A DNA stretch of 64,000 nt from an uncultured Clostridia bacterium. Lineage in GTDB: Bacteria; Bacillota; Clostridia; TANB77; CAG-508. Location: the NCBI GenBank assembly GCA_948560265.1, contig CAOXTD010000001.1, forward strand, positions 165,191-229,190, read 5' to 3'. This document shows, piece by piece, positions 27,226 through 36,430 of the stretch. Numbering within the stretch: position 1 is the stretch's first letter; the number at the start of each line of letters is the position of its first letter. Made by a program: the position numbers and the translations under genes. The notes beneath the pieces were generated by a model. That model did no database searches. It saw only the letters and a program-made list of their open reading frames with translations, and was not told the origin of the DNA.

Positions 27226-29676
27226 ATGATGTACAAGTTTACAAATCGTGCCGAAAAGGCACTAGAACTTGCAGCTGAACTTGCAGCTGAATTCGGACAT
27301 AATTACATAGGAACAGAACATGTTCTATATGGCTTAACAAAAGAAGGCACAGGTGTTGCAAGTAAAGTATTAGAACTACAAGAAATTACTGCTGATAAAA
27401 TTGCAGAAGAGATAGAAATTTTAATTGGTAGAGGAGAAGAAATTGAAGATGTAGCAGACATTGGATTTACCCCTCGTAGTAAGAGAATTATTGAAAATGC
27501 TTTTATTGAAGCAAGAAAATTAGGGTCTGAATTTATAGGGACTGAACATTTATTAATTGGTATTATGCGAGAAGGGGATAGTGTAGCAGTTCGTATTATG
27601 ATGGACTTAAAAGCTGATCCACAAAAGCTATATAACGAAATCATTAAAGTGATTAATGAAGAAGATAATGTTAATAGCAGTACTAAACAAGGAAAGAGTA
27701 AAACACGTGGCAGCTTTAATCAAACGCCAACTTTAAATCAATTTGGAACTGATTTGACCAAGCGTGCAGCGGAAGGAAAGCTAGACCCAGTGATTGGCAG
27801 AAAAGAAGAGATTGAAAGAGTTATCCAAATTTTATCAAGAAGGACAAAAAATAACCCATGTTTAATTGGAGAGCCAGGTGTTGGTAAAACAGCTGTAGTG
27901 GAAGGTCTAGCAGAGAAAATAATTGCAGAAGATGTACCTGAGATGTTAAAAAGTAAAAGAGTGGTTAGCTTAGATATTGCTAGCATGGTGGCAGGTGCCA
28001 AATATCGTGGAGACTTTGAAGAGAGAATTAAAAAGTGCTTAGAAGAAGTCAAAAAGGCGGGAGATGTTATCCTATTTATTGATGAAGTTCATACCATTGT
28101 AGGAGCAGGTTCAGCAGAAGGCGCAGTAGATGCAGCTAATATCTTAAAACCACTATTAGCCAGAGGAGAAGTACAAGTTATTGGAGCTACTACTTTAAAT
28201 GAATATCGTAAATATATTGAAAAAGATAGTGCTTTAGAAAGAAGATTTAGCCCAGTTAATGTAGGTGAGCCTTCTTTGGAAGAAACAATGCAAATTTTAA
28301 AGGGTATTCGAGACAAATATGAAGCACACCATAATGTAAAGATTACAGATGAAGCAATTAAGGCATCTGTAGAGTTATCTACAAGATATATTAATGATAG
28401 ATTTTTGCCTGATAAAGCAATTGATTTAGTAGATGAAGCGGCTTCTCGTGTAAAAATGAGAATTTATACACAACCAGAATCTATTAAAAAGTTGGAAGAT
28501 AAGATTACAGAACTAGACAAAGATAAAGAAGATGCTATTCGCTCACAAGACTTTGAAAAAGCAGCCAAACTTCGTGATAAAGTAAAAGAAGAAAAAGAGA
28601 AATTAGCAAAGGAAAAGGAAAAATGGCATAACAAAAATACAAAGAGTGTTACAACTTTAACAGAAGAAGATATTGCAGAGGTAGTGTCTAGTTGGACCGG
28701 TGTTCCAGTTCAAAAGCTAACACAAAGTGAAAATGAAAAATTGAAGAACTTGGAAACTATTTTACATCAAAGAGTAGTAGGGCAAAATGAGGCAATAGAA
28801 GCAATTGCAAAAGCAATTAGAAGAGGAAGAGTAGGATTAAAAGACCCTAATCGTCCGATTGGTTCCTTCTTGTTCTTAGGACCAACAGGTGTAGGAAAAA
28901 CAGAGTTATCTAAAGCATTGGCTGAAGCGCTATTTGGCAATGAAAATGCAATGATACGTGTAGATATGTCTGAATATATGGAACCACATTCTATTTCCAA
29001 ATTAATTGGTTCTCCTCCAGGGTATGTAGGATTTGATGAAGGTGGGCAATTAACAGAAAAGATTAGAAGAAAACCATATTCTGTTATTCTATTTGATGAG
29101 GTGGAAAAAGCACATCCAGATGTGATGAATATGTTACTTCAAATTCTAGATGATGGACGTTTAACAGATGCACAAGGTAGAACCGTTAATTTCAAAAATA
29201 CAGTAATTATTATGACTTCTAATATTGGTGCGAGAATGATTACAGACAAGAATACGTTAGGATTTAGTGCTAGCACAAATCAAAAAGAAGAAGCACAAAA
29301 AGAATATGAAAATATTAAAAAAGACGTTATGGGAGAACTCAAAAAGCAATTTAGACCAGAATTTATTAATCGTATTGATGAAATTATTGTATTCCATAAA
29401 TTAACAGATGATGATGTAAAACAAATTATTGATATTATGCTAAATCAATTACAAAAACGTATGAAAGAACAAAATATTGAATTAGAAATTGATGATAGTG
29501 TTAAAGAATTGATTGCTAAAAAAGGTGTAGATACAAATTACGGTGCAAGACCTTTGAAAAGAGCTATACAAAGTGTGTTAGAAGATAGAATAGCAGAAGA
29601 AATTCTAGATGGTAATATTAAGCAAAATAAAGAAGCAAGAGTTTTAGCTGAAAATGAAACTCTATTAATACAATAA
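27226..29676 (+). CDS. clpC: ClpC, AAA+ unfoldase of the ClpCP protease
   Basis: ClpC unfolds phospho-arginine-marked proteins and feeds them to ClpP. The 816-residue protein has the double Clp-N domain (about 1-145), AAA1 (Walker [14 protein letters not shown], Walker [10 protein letters not shown]), a UVR-containing middle domain (about 410-470, [13 protein letters not shown]) and AAA2 ([23 protein letters not shown]), plus the ClpP loop region. ATG 27226 follows GAAAGGAG. Last gene of the CtsR operon. Confidence 0.97.
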   Translation: MMYKFTNRAEKALELAAELAAEFGHNYIGTEHVLYGLTKEGTGVASKVLELQEITADKIAEEIEILIGRGEEIEDVADIGFTPRSKRIIENAFIEARKLGSEFIGTEHLLIGIMREGDSVAVRIMMDLKADPQKLYNEIIKVINEEDNVNSSTKQGKSKTRGSFNQTPTLNQFGTDLTKRAAEGKLDPVIGRKEEIERVIQILSRRTKNNPCLIGEPGVGKTAVVEGLAEKIIAEDVPEMLKSKRVVSLDIASMVAGAKYRGDFEERIKKCLEEVKKAGDVILFIDEVHTIVGAGSAEGAVDAANILKPLLARGEVQVIGATTLNEYRKYIEKDSALERRFSPVNVGEPSLEETMQILKGIRDKYEAHHNVKITDEAIKASVELSTRYINDRFLPDKAIDLVDEAASRVKMRIYTQPESIKKLEDKITELDKDKEDAIRSQDFEKAAKLRDKVKEEKEKLAKEKEKWHNKNTKSVTTLTEEDIAEVVSSWTGVPVQKLTQSENEKLKNLETILHQRVVGQNEAIEAIAKAIRRGRVGLKDPNRPIGSFLFLGPTGVGKTELSKALAEALFGNENAMIRVDMSEYMEPHSISKLIGSPPGYVGFDEGGQLTEKIRRKPYSVILFDEVEKAHPDVMNMLLQILDDGRLTDAQGRTVNFKNTVIIMTSNIGARMITDKNTLGFSASTNQKEEAQKEYENIKKDVMGELKKQFRPEFINRIDEIIVFHKLTDDDVKQIIDIMLNQLQKRMKEQNIELEIDDSVKELIAKKGVDTNYGARPLKRAIQSVLEDRIAEEILDGNIKQNKEARVLAENETLLIQ

Positions 29677-29680
29677 AAAA

Positions 29681-29712
29681 AAATCTAGTAACGTTGTTAC
29701 TAGATTTTTTTT
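29681..29712. terminator. bidirectional terminator between clpC and the CDF gene
   Basis: AAATCTAGTAAC (29681-29692), loop GTT, GTTACTAGATTT (29696-29707), flanked by A-run and T-run on either side, so it can act in both directions. Confidence 0.9.
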
Positions 29713-29729
29713 GATGTTATTAATAAAGG

Positions 29730-30587
29730 TTAAATTGGTTCTACATGCACAATTGCACGATATATTTTGTCTAACCCAGAAACACTTAATTCTAATTGGT
29801 CTGCTAATTCATGACTTTTGAAAGTGCTCATATTTCCATCTACATAAATAGTTAATACTACAACATATTGATGCCCCACAGGGGTAGAGGAGATCTCATC
29901 TAACTTTTGAATTTCCTTATAACTATGTGCTAAATCCATAATAATTTCTTTTGTTTTTTCATCAAGTGAAATATCCATTAACACATTATAACTTTCCATA
30001 AAAATTTTTGCTCCTGTTAGGCAAATCCAGATAGAAATTCCAATTCCCACAACGCCATCAAACCAATAAATATTAGCAAGAGTAAGTAAAATAGAAATTA
30101 AAGTAAATGTTGTTACAATACAGTCATTGCGGTGATCATTTCGGTTAGCTTCTAGTAAAATATTTTCAAATTTTTTGGCTAAGCGATTGGTGTATAAAAA
30201 TAAAGCTAGTTTTACAGCAATTGTGATAAGACAAACAATTACTAAAAACCAAGAAAAAATTAATTGACTTCCATAAATTAAAGTATAAATAGAGTCATAA
30301 AGTAATTTGAAAGCGATAACTACCATAGAAATGCTAATAAACATGGAGAAAATATATTCTGCTTTTCCATGACCAAAGTTGTGGCTTTTATCTTGGGGTT
30401 CACTAGCGATTTTATTACCAATAAAAGTCATAAGTGAAGCAAAAATATCACCAGCACTGTTTGCAGCGTCTGCAATCATTGACTGGCTTTTAAAAAGAAA
30501 CCCAACTGTTCCTTTTATGATTAATAAAAATAAATTTCCTAAAATACCAAATAATCCAGCTCTTTTTGTTTGCTCAAAGCGATTCAT
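29730..30587 (-). CDS. cation diffusion facilitator transporter
   Basis: CDF proteins export divalent metals (Zn, Mn, Fe, Co) against protons. The 285-residue protein has about six membrane helices, the metal-site signature SMIADAANSAGD in helix II, HNFGHGKAEY after it, NRNDHRND near helix V, and a cytoplasmic C-terminal domain (about 205-285). ATG 30587 follows GGGAGGA; an ATG five codons upstream contains that site. CGA and CGC are used for Arg here. Convergent with clpC. Confidence 0.93.
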   Translation of the reverse strand: MNRFEQTKRAGLFGILGNLFLLIIKGTVGFLFKSQSMIADAANSAGDIFASLMTFIGNKIASEPQDKSHNFGHGKAEYIFSMFISISMVVIAFKLLYDSIYTLIYGSQLIFSWFLVIVCLITIAVKLALFLYTNRLAKKFENILLEANRNDHRNDCIVTTFTLISILLTLANIYWFDGVVGIGISIWICLTGAKIFMESYNVLMDISLDEKTKEIIMDLAHSYKEIQKLDEISSTPVGHQYVVVLTIYVDGNMSTFKSHELADQLELSVSGLDKIYRAIVHVEPI

Positions 30588-30670
30588 AATAAGTCCTCCC
30601 ATTAGTCATCTTTCGTATTATCATATCATAAAGTAAACAATATTATACCATATGAACTGGAAATTACAAG

Positions 30671-30699
30671 TTGCATGTGAAAAATATATGTGATATACT
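30671..30699 (+). promoter_or_regulatory. promoter of the 116-residue membrane protein gene
   Basis: TTGCAT (30671-30676), 17 bases, TATACT (30694-30699). Confidence 0.65.
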
Positions 30700-30728
30700 A
30701 TAAGTAGTTTATACGAAGGAGCAAACTA

Positions 30729-31079
30729 ATGGAATTTGTAACTATTATTTTTCTTCTACTCTTTGTTATATTTGCTTTGGTAGCTATGGCAGTAATGCAA
30801 ATTCGCATGGCAGGTATAAAAATCAAAGATTTTTGGGGATTTATTCAAGCAAATCAGATGTTAGATAAATTATATAAATTTTCGAAGAGATGTGGCATTA
30901 TGAGTCCACAAGAGCAGATTATTTTTTTATCAGAAGCAGAAAAGGTTTTTGATGCTTATGATAAGATACCTTCTATTGTGTGGGAGGAAGAATATCGTAA
31001 ATATTCGGATGTATTAGATGCATATAAAAATATTCGTGTTGCAAGATGGAGTGAGGAAAATATTAATAAGGAAAAATAA
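30729..31079 (+). CDS. single-pass membrane protein, unknown
   Basis: A 116-residue protein with an N-terminal membrane helix (about 3-27) and a charged helical cytoplasmic part rich in Tyr and Glu. ATG 30729 follows GAAGGAG. No family recognised. The stop codon lies in the left arm of its own terminator; the cysteine desulfurase gene follows. Confidence 0.7.
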   Translation: MEFVTIIFLLLFVIFALVAMAVMQIRMAGIKIKDFWGFIQANQMLDKLYKFSKRCGIMSPQEQIIFLSEAEKVFDAYDKIPSIVWEEEYRKYSDVLDAYKNIRVARWSEENINKEK

Positions 31080-31114
31080 AGTGCAATTAAAAAGCAGATG
31101 CACTTTATTTTTTT
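31078..31114 (+). terminator. terminator overlapping the stop of the 116-residue gene
   Basis: AAAGTGCA (31078-31085) and TGCACTTT (31099-31106), followed by ATTTTTTT. Confidence 0.85.
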
Positions 31115-31185
31115 GATTCTTTTATCAATAAAATTTAAAAAAATACATATAATATAAGAAAAAAAGAAAAAGGAAATGAGAAATT

Positions 31186-32328
31186 ATGAAGGTTAGATAT
31201 TTTGACCATGCTGCAACTACGCCCGTTAGTGAGAATGTGTTAAAAGCAATGATTCCCTATTTTACTTATGAATACGGTAATGCTTCTTCTTTATACACAA
31301 TTGGGAGACAATCTAAAAAAGCAATAGAAGAGGCAAGAAAGAAAGTAGCAAATGCAATTGGAGCAAAGCAACATGAAATTTATTTTACTTCTTGTGGTAG
31401 TGAGAGTGACAATTTAGCTCTTAAAGGTGTAGCTTATGCTCATAGGGAAAAAGGAAAACATATTATTACGAGTAAAATAGAGCACCCAGCAGTTTTGAAT
31501 AGTTGCAAAACATTGGAAAGGCAAGGGTTTGAAGTCACCTATTTAGATGTAGACGAAAGAGGATTTGTAAATATTGAGCAATTAATGCAAAGCATAAAAC
31601 CAACTACGATTTTAATTTCAATTATGTTTGCTAACAATGAAATAGGAACTCTACAGCCGATTAAAATAATAGGAAATATTGCAAAACAAAAGCGAATTTT
31701 GTTTCATACAGATAGTGTGCAAGCAGTGGGAAATGTGGAGATTGATGTAAATGAATTAAATATTGATATGCTATCCATGTCAGCTCACAAATTTTATGGA
31801 CCAAAAGGGATAGGAGCTTTATATGTAAGAGAGGGAGTAGAATTTGAAAAAATACAAGATGGAGGACATCAAGAAAGAGACAAAAGAGCTGGAACAGAGA
31901 ATGTAGCTGAAATTGTTGGCTTAGGGGAAGCAATAGAAGAAGTCTATCAAAATTATGAGGAATATAACAAAAAACTAATGAATTTAAGAGAATACTATAT
32001 TTCTGAAACGCAAAAAAGAATTCCAAATGTAAAATTAAATGGAGATAAACAGAATAGACTACCTGGAAATGCAAATTTATCTTTTCCTGGTGTTAATGCA
32101 CAAGAATTATTATTAGAGTTAGATCAAAAAGGAATCTGTGCTTCAGCAGGTTCGGCTTGTAGTACTGGTCAGACGAGTCCATCTCATGTGCTAACTGCAA
32201 TAGGTTTAACTCCAGAATTGGCAGCGGGGACATTAAGAGTTACTTTTGGAAAAGATAATTCGAAGGAAGATGTCGAATATTTGGTAGAGGCTTTGCAAGA
32301 GATTATTAGTAAAATTCAGAAGAAATGA
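31186..32328 (+). CDS. cysteine desulfurase, NifS/IscS type
   Basis: PLP enzyme that moves sulfur from cysteine to Fe-S cluster or tRNA-thiolation acceptors. The 380-residue protein starts with YFDHAATTPVS, has the PLP Lys in SAHKFYGPKGIGAL, the His in HTDSVQAVG and the active Cys on the loop SAGSACSTGQTSPSH. No IscU-type scaffold or ThiI/MnmA partner adjoins it, so its acceptor cannot be told. ATG 31186 follows AAAAAGGAAATGAG. Flanked by its own terminators. Confidence 0.94.
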   Translation: MKVRYFDHAATTPVSENVLKAMIPYFTYEYGNASSLYTIGRQSKKAIEEARKKVANAIGAKQHEIYFTSCGSESDNLALKGVAYAHREKGKHIITSKIEHPAVLNSCKTLERQGFEVTYLDVDERGFVNIEQLMQSIKPTTILISIMFANNEIGTLQPIKIIGNIAKQKRILFHTDSVQAVGNVEIDVNELNIDMLSMSAHKFYGPKGIGALYVREGVEFEKIQDGGHQERDKRAGTENVAEIVGLGEAIEEVYQNYEEYNKKLMNLREYYISETQKRIPNVKLNGDKQNRLPGNANLSFPGVNAQELLLELDQKGICASAGSACSTGQTSPSHVLTAIGLTPELAAGTLRVTFGKDNSKEDVEYLVEALQEIISKIQKK

Positions 32329-32418
32329 ATAACGAGAGAATAGAAGAAAAAACATCATTTTAGAACATTAAAAATGCACAAAGTAGTAAAATAATTCTTA
32401 AAATTTAAAAAAATAGTA

Positions 32419-32447
32419 AAAAACACTAGTAATTTACTAGTGTTTTT
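32419..32447 (+). terminator. terminator of the cysteine desulfurase gene
   Basis: AAACACTAGTA, loop ATT, TACTAGTGTT, then TTTT. Confidence 0.88.
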
Positions 32448-32492
32448 TGATATAATTACTATTAACCTATAAATTAATCTTAAAAAATAAAT

Positions 32493-32708
32493 TTATTCGG
32501 CTTTATCTTTTGGTATGTACTCTAATAACTCAGAAATTTCACAGTTAAAGGCTTGACAAATACGATTTAATTGGTCAATATCAATTCTCTTCGTTTCCTC
32601 ATAATACATTTTCGAGATGGTTGCGGGACGAATGCGAGTGATATCTGCTAAAGCCTTCTGAGTCATTTTATTCTTGCCAAGTAAATCAGATAATTTTATT
32701 TTGATCAT
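32493..32708 (-). CDS. small XRE/Cro-type regulator
   Basis: A 71-residue protein that is all helix-turn-helix: MTQKALADITRIRPATISKM is the HTH, followed by LNRICQAFNCEISELLEY, the typical end of short Cro/CI-type regulators (YozG-like). The start at 32708 is placed by AAAGGTGAAG; upstream in-frame codons lack a ribosome site. A palindrome lies just upstream between it and the divergent gene at 32873. Confidence 0.87.
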   Translation of the reverse strand: MIKIKLSDLLGKNKMTQKALADITRIRPATISKMYYEETKRIDIDQLNRICQAFNCEISELLEYIPKDKAE

Positions 32709-32738
32709 GAACTTCACCTTTCTATTGTAAAATAATTG

Positions 32739-32763
32739 TGACAAAATTTGTCGGATTTTGTCA
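32739..32763. promoter_or_regulatory. palindromic candidate operator upstream of the XRE gene
   Basis: TGACAAAAT (32739-32747) and ATTTTGTCA (32755-32763) form an inverted repeat, and GACAAA-A-TTTGTC (32740-32752) is itself a perfect palindrome. Its place in the divergent gap suggests that the XRE protein controls both genes. Confidence 0.55.
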
Positions 32764-32872
32764 TATGCTTGTATTTTATCACGAGATGTATTAAAATGAC
32801 ATATTAATAGAATAACATGACGGTAAAAGTAATAAAAGGTTATCTGAAAGTAAATGAAAAGAGGTGTGCTAA

Positions 32873-33107
32873 ATGAGTTTGAAATCATTTTTTACAAAAG
32901 AAAATACACCTAACAATAGGGACTGGAAAGAGAAAAATAAGGGGTACTTAAGACAATTACAAAAATTTTTAGATGTGGCAGATAACATAGAAAGAGAAGA
33001 TCTAAGAAAGTCGGTTATTGCAGAGATGTTAAAATGTGATATGATTTTAACGGAATTAGCAGAAAGACAAATGAAATTACTTTCTCGGAGATGAAAAGAA
33101 CAAATAA
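32873..33107 (+). CDS. small helical protein, unknown, with CGG near its end
   Basis: A charged, helical protein starting MSLKSFFTKENTPNNRDWK. ATG 32873 follows AAAAGAGGTG. Read straight it has 73 residues and ends L-S-R-R at TGA 33092-33094, with CGG (33086-33088) as the second-last codon. With the +1 reading seen at the other CGG codons it would end L-S-G-D-E-K-N-K, 77 residues, at TAA 33105-33107. I give the longer form by analogy; family not recognised, so the end is uncertain. Confidence 0.6.
33086..33088 (+). other. possible CGG +1 shift site 6
   Basis: TCT-CGG-AGA-TGA in the zero frame; TCT-GGA-GAT-GAA-AAG-AAC-AAA-TAA after dropping the C. Both readings end soon, so this site is only consistent with the rule and does not test it. 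Confidence 0.45.
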
Positions 33108-33168
33108 CAAGTAATTAAGTGAATAATAGCAAGCTAAGTTGGTTATACTCAATTCAGAAGGTAAAAAA

Positions 33169-33516
33169 ATGGTGAAAAGAATTTTTGTAGGTCTAATAGC
33201 TGGAATGATTAGTGGACTCTTCACTGCTGGTGGAGGGCTAATTATCGTTCCAGCTTTACTATATACATTAAAGTTAGAAGCAAAAAAGGCGAGAGCTACT
33301 TCGTTATTTTGCATATTGCCAATGGTTGCTATTACAGCAATTTTTTATGGTAGAAGTAATTTTATTAGATGGGATATTGGTATAAGATGTGCAGTTGGCG
33401 GAATCATTGGCGGAATTATTGGTGCGAAACTTCTAAATCATTTACCAGAAAAATATTTAAAAATTGCCTTCGCAATATTTCTCATTTATGCAGGAATCAA
33501 TATGATAATAAGGTAA
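33169..33516 (+). CDS. half-size TauE/SafE (TSUP) membrane protein 1
   Basis: A 115-residue protein with four hydrophobic segments that corresponds to one half of a normal TauE/SafE anion exporter (about 250 residues with two repeats). The repeat signature GMISGLFTAGGGLIIVPAL is present. The start at 33169 follows GAAGGT; it is chosen over an ATG 30 bases upstream. The second half-protein gene starts 16 bases downstream, so the two likely form a heteromeric carrier. Confidence 0.85.
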   Translation: MVKRIFVGLIAGMISGLFTAGGGLIIVPALLYTLKLEAKKARATSLFCILPMVAITAIFYGRSNFIRWDIGIRCAVGGIIGGIIGAKLLNHLPEKYLKIAFAIFLIYAGINMIIR

Positions 33517-33532
33517 GGAAGTAAGAGAGTTT

Positions 33533-33935
33533 ATGATAGAGTTAATAATAGGACTGATTTCAGGAATAGTAAGCCGGAATGGGAATGGGGGGAGGAACGA
33601 TTTTAATTCTCCTTCTTTCACTTTTTATGGAAGTAGACCAACATATTGCACAAGCAACTAATTTGGTGTTTTTTATACCAACAGCAATAGGTGCCATTGC
33701 AATTGGCATAAAAAATAAAAATGTGCAATGGAAATTGGCACTTCCTATCATTTTAGCAGGAATAGTAGGATCAGTGATAAGTAGCATTATTAGTACCCAT
33801 ATTAATGTACAAATATTAAGAAAGTTATTTGGAATTTTTTTACTTGTTATGGCAAGTTATGAACTAGTTTCATGGTACAAAATGTATATTAAAGAAAAAA
33901 ATAGCCATACTAAGAAGGAGAACAAAATAAAATAA
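33533..33935 (+). CDS. half-size TauE/SafE protein 2, read through a CGG +1 shift
   Basis: ATG 33533 (ribosome site GGAAG) gives MIELIIGLISGIVS, then an in-frame CGG (33575-33577). Skipping the C gives S-G-M-G-M-G-G-G-T-I-L-I-L, the TSUP repeat signature, parallel to GLFTAGGGLIIV of the partner, and a 133-residue protein with four hydrophobic segments ending at 33935. Read straight, the signature is destroyed. Downstream genes are closely spaced. Confidence 0.87.
33575..33577 (+). other. CGG +1 shift site 7 (TauE half 2)
   Basis: AGC-CGG-AAT in the zero frame; AGC-GGA-ATG after dropping one C. Which of the two Cs is extra cannot be told from sequence. Confidence 0.85.
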
Positions 33936-33950
33936 AGGAGGAAGAGCTAA

Positions 33951-34091
33951 ATGAAATTTATGAAAGGTATGCTAATTGGCGGAATTGTAACTGCAGGAAT
34001 TGCTATGATGTATGCTGAAACAATGGACCAAAACAAAAGAAGAATGATGAAAAAAGGAAAACAATTTGCAAAAAGAATGGGAATACTATAG
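33951..34091 (+). CDS. 46-residue membrane protein, YrzQ/YtxH-like
   Basis: ATG 33951 follows AAAGGAGGAAGAG and encodes 46 residues: a glycine-containing membrane helix (MLIGGIVTAGIAMMYAE) and a basic tail with MMKKGKQFAKRMGIL. Small proteins of this shape (DUF3918 or YtxH-like) are common in Firmicutes and have no known function. Confidence 0.7.
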   Translation: MKFMKGMLIGGIVTAGIAMMYAETMDQNKRRMMKKGKQFAKRMGIL

Positions 34092-34105
34092 AATTTTAAT
34101 AAGAT

Positions 34106-34142
34106 AAAAAGAAACCATAGCATAAGACTATGATTTCTTTTT
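34106..34142. terminator. terminator between the 46-residue gene and the convergent Cys-rich gene
   Basis: AAAGAAA-CC-ATAG and CTATG-A-TTTCTTT form a stem followed by TTTTG on the plus strand and by TTTTTA on the minus strand. Confidence 0.78.
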
Positions 34143-34164
34143 TGTTTTATCAAGGCAGATAAAT

Positions 34165-34614
34165 CTATTTACAAGGTTTATCGCATGGTTTTTGACAAGG
34201 TTTGTCGCAAGGTTTCTCACAACATTCTTTACATGGAGGACATTCTAATTCAACGCCTTTTAAGCATTTTCCTTCATGTTTACCACAAGTACATACTTTA
34301 CAATGTTTTACTTGGTCTACCCAGATTTCAATTTCATAAAGTCTGTTAGCACATAAAGGTCCAAAAACGAATTCGCCATTTTTATCAGTGAAAGTATGAG
34401 AAACAGGACGTCTTTCTTCTTCGCCACATTCACAAACAACCTCAACTAGCTTTACAACAGCATCTTTTACAGGGTCTTGGTAACAATCCTTTACAACACC
34501 ATAAATAACAGTTCTGTTATCTTCTGGTAAAGTAATGTCTAAATCAAATTGTTTTCCTGTTGCTAAAATACCATCAACATTCATAACAGGGCATACGCAT
34601 TTTTCATAATCCAT
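34165..34614 (-). CDS. Cys-rich protein with carboxypeptidase-regulatory-like domain
   Basis: A 149-residue protein. About residues 20-95 form a beta-sandwich like the carboxypeptidase regulatory domain (GVVKDCYQDPVKDAVVKL ... TDKNGEFVFGPL). The C-terminal 40 residues are cysteine-rich and end in KPC repeats (CDKPCQKPCDKPCK). It may be a spore-coat or surface protein cross-linked through Cys. The start at 34614 follows AAAGGAATG by 12 bases; an ATG four codons upstream (34626) is also possible. Confidence 0.72.
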   Translation of the reverse strand: MDYEKCVCPVMNVDGILATGKQFDLDITLPEDNRTVIYGVVKDCYQDPVKDAVVKLVEVVCECGEEERRPVSHTFTDKNGEFVFGPLCANRLYEIEIWVDQVKHCKVCTCGKHEGKCLKGVELECPPCKECCEKPCDKPCQKPCDKPCK

Positions 34615-34749
34615 AAATATTTTCATTCCTTTCTTTTTAGTATTAATATATAGTATGTAAAAAAAGACAAAATGTGACAAAAAAGAAAATTAGCATAAAT
34701 TGAAAAGATAGACATATATTCTAATAAAAAAGAAAAGAAGGAGAAAATT

Positions 34750-34920
34750 ATGTTTATCGTATTTAATAAACAAAAAATATATTCTTATTTAGTAGCACTT
34801 AGCACAGTAGTTATTTTATTTGTCATTGCTTTTGCAGTTACCAACTCACCAAAAGATGTGCTGCAAACTTCTACCAATTTACAAGAGGAAAATAATGTAA
34901 CGATTAATCAAACAAAATAA
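34750..34920 (+). CDS. 56-residue membrane protein, unknown
   Basis: ATG 34750 follows AGAAGGAG and encodes a 56-residue protein with one membrane helix (YSYLVALSTVVILFVIAFAV) and a polar outer tail rich in Thr, Asn and Gln. It resembles the anchor part of sporulation proteins, but no domain follows. Function unknown. Confidence 0.6.
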   Translation: MFIVFNKQKIYSYLVALSTVVILFVIAFAVTNSPKDVLQTSTNLQEENNVTINQTK

Positions 34921-34987
34921 TATTTTTTTGTATAGCTCCTAAAACATTGGGTATACTTAAGCTTAGAGTGAAAAGGAGTTTATTACT

Positions 34988-35461
34988 ATGGCTTTAATTG
35001 GTATCTTAACAGAGCCAAAAAATAAATTATATTTACAAGAAGAATTAAAAAAGAGGCAATTAGAGGAAGTGTTTTTTTTAACAGAAAATACAATTTTAAA
35101 TATGCATAATGTAAGATTTGATATATTTTTATTAGGAAAAAAGATAAGTAAAAATCAAGAATTAGTTCGTACCTTAGCAAAAGGAGCTGATTATTTTATA
35201 TTTAATAGTGATATAAAAGAAAATTTGCCACTTTTAGAAGACTTAGATTTAAAAATTATTACTTATGGATATAATCAAAAAGCGACTATTACGGCCTCGA
35301 GTGTAGATGAAAATAAAATGATGATTTGTTTACAAAGAAGTATTGAGAATATTAAACAGAAAAAAATTGAACCACAAGAAATCGAGATAGAGGTAACTGA
35401 TAAAATGCAAGGAGTAGCGGGAATGGAATTAGTTGGATTGCAGCTTCTATACTCTAGTTAA
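34988..35461 (+). CDS. conserved hypothetical protein, Mur-ligase-like fragment
   Basis: A 157-residue cytosolic protein. Residues 90-110 (LKIITYGYNQKATITASS) resemble the stretch before the C-terminal domain of Mur ligases, but no ATP site is present. Such stand-alone proteins occur in Clostridia without known role. ATG 34988 follows AAAAGGAG. Confidence 0.6.
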   Translation: MALIGILTEPKNKLYLQEELKKRQLEEVFFLTENTILNMHNVRFDIFLLGKKISKNQELVRTLAKGADYFIFNSDIKENLPLLEDLDLKIITYGYNQKATITASSVDENKMMICLQRSIENIKQKKIEPQEIEIEVTDKMQGVAGMELVGLQLLYSS

Positions 35462-35525
35462 ATTTTGTTTTTTAAATGTAAAAAATAGGAAAATGAAAAA
35501 TAATAGAAAAAATTAACATTTTATG

Positions 35526-35554
35526 TAGACAAAACCAAAAAAGTGTAGTATAAT
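35526..35554 (+). promoter_or_regulatory. promoter of the ssb-like gene
   Basis: TAGACA (35526-35531), 17 bases, TATAAT (35549-35554), about 80 bases before the TTG start. Confidence 0.65.
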
Positions 35555-35637
35555 AGGTATTGTGACTAGGTGTTAGTCTAAAATTTATATACTATGAATA
35601 GACTTAAGTAAGAAACAAAGGTAGGGAGGAAAACAAA

Positions 35638-36342
35638 TTGAATACAAATTATGATGATAATAACCATTTAGTATTGGTTGGAAAGGTAACAAGTGACAAA
35701 AGATTCAGTCATGAAATTTATGGAGAAAAGTTCTATATTTTTGATTTAAGCGTACCTCGTTTAAGTGGAAATGCAGACAATATTCCAGTGACTATTTCTG
35801 AAAGATTATTAACAATGAAGGATTTAGTAATTGGAAGCAAGTTAGAAATTGATGGACAATTTAGATCATATAATAGTTATGATCAAGAAAAGAACAGATT
35901 AATTCTAACTGTTTTTGCAAAAGACATTAATTTCTTAGAAAATCAAGAAGAGGAAGTAGAAGTTAGTAATGAAATCGTATCAAATGAAGTAACATTAGAC
36001 GGATATATTTGTAAAAAACCAATTTACCGTAAAACTCCATTTGGAAGAGAAATTTCAGATATCTTGCTAGCTGTTAATAGAGCATATAACAAATCTGACT
36101 ATATTCCATGTATTGCATGGGGAAGAAATGCTAGATTCTGTGAAAACATTCCAGTTGGAACAGAAGTTAAAATCATCGGACGTGTTCAATCAAGAGAATA
36201 TGAAAAGAAATATGAAGATGGTACAATAGAAAAGAAAGTAGCTTATGAAGTATCTGTATCAAGCTTGGAAGTAGCAAATCAAGAAAATAATGAAAATGGG
36301 GAAGAAAATACAGAAGTAGCTGAAAACCAAGAAGCTATTTAA
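35638..36342 (+). CDS. single-stranded-DNA-binding protein with two OB folds
   Basis: The 234-residue protein has two OB-fold units (about 8-100 and 118-210); the second matches SSB best (VTLDGYICKKPIYRKTPFGREISDILLAVNR, given here only as its position 118-148, with CIAWGRNARF after it). A short acidic tail follows, without the classical SSB tip. Start is TTG 35638 behind GTAGGGAGG. It is not the usual 150-residue replicative SSB and may serve recombination or a specialised role. Confidence 0.78.
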   Translation: MNTNYDDNNHLVLVGKVTSDKRFSHEIYGEKFYIFDLSVPRLSGNADNIPVTISERLLTMKDLVIGSKLEIDGQFRSYNSYDQEKNRLILTVFAKDINFLENQEEEVEVSNEIVSNEVTLDGYICKKPIYRKTPFGREISDILLAVNRAYNKSDYIPCIAWGRNARFCENIPVGTEVKIIGRVQSREYEKKYEDGTIEKKVAYEVSVSSLEVANQENNENGEENTEVAENQEAI

Positions 36343-36344
36343 TG

Positions 36345-36417
36345 TCCGATTAGGGACGTTAGTTAAGAGAACAATATTATGTCAAATGTCCGCTTAACTA
36401 ACGTTTCTAATTTTTTT
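36345..36417 (+). terminator. terminator built on a GGGACGTT repeat, copy 2
   Basis: ATTAGGGACGTTAGTTAAG (36349-36367) pairs with CTTAACTAACGTTTCTAAT (36393-36411) and is followed by TTTTTT. The left arm contains GATTAGGGACGTT, shared with the dispersed repeat at 17309 and 39314, so the element seems to act here as the terminator of the ssb-like gene. Confidence 0.8.
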
Positions 36418-36430
36418 GGATAAATGAACA

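Noticed and set aside
27240..27300. Tandem GCAGCTGAACTT repeats at the start of clpC
   Set aside because: They encode the normal helical start of the Clp-N domain (LAAELAAEF).
34165..34260. KPC repeats of the Cys-rich protein as a collagen-like or CRISPR-like repeat
   Set aside because: Only four short, imperfect coding repeats; no DNA-level array.
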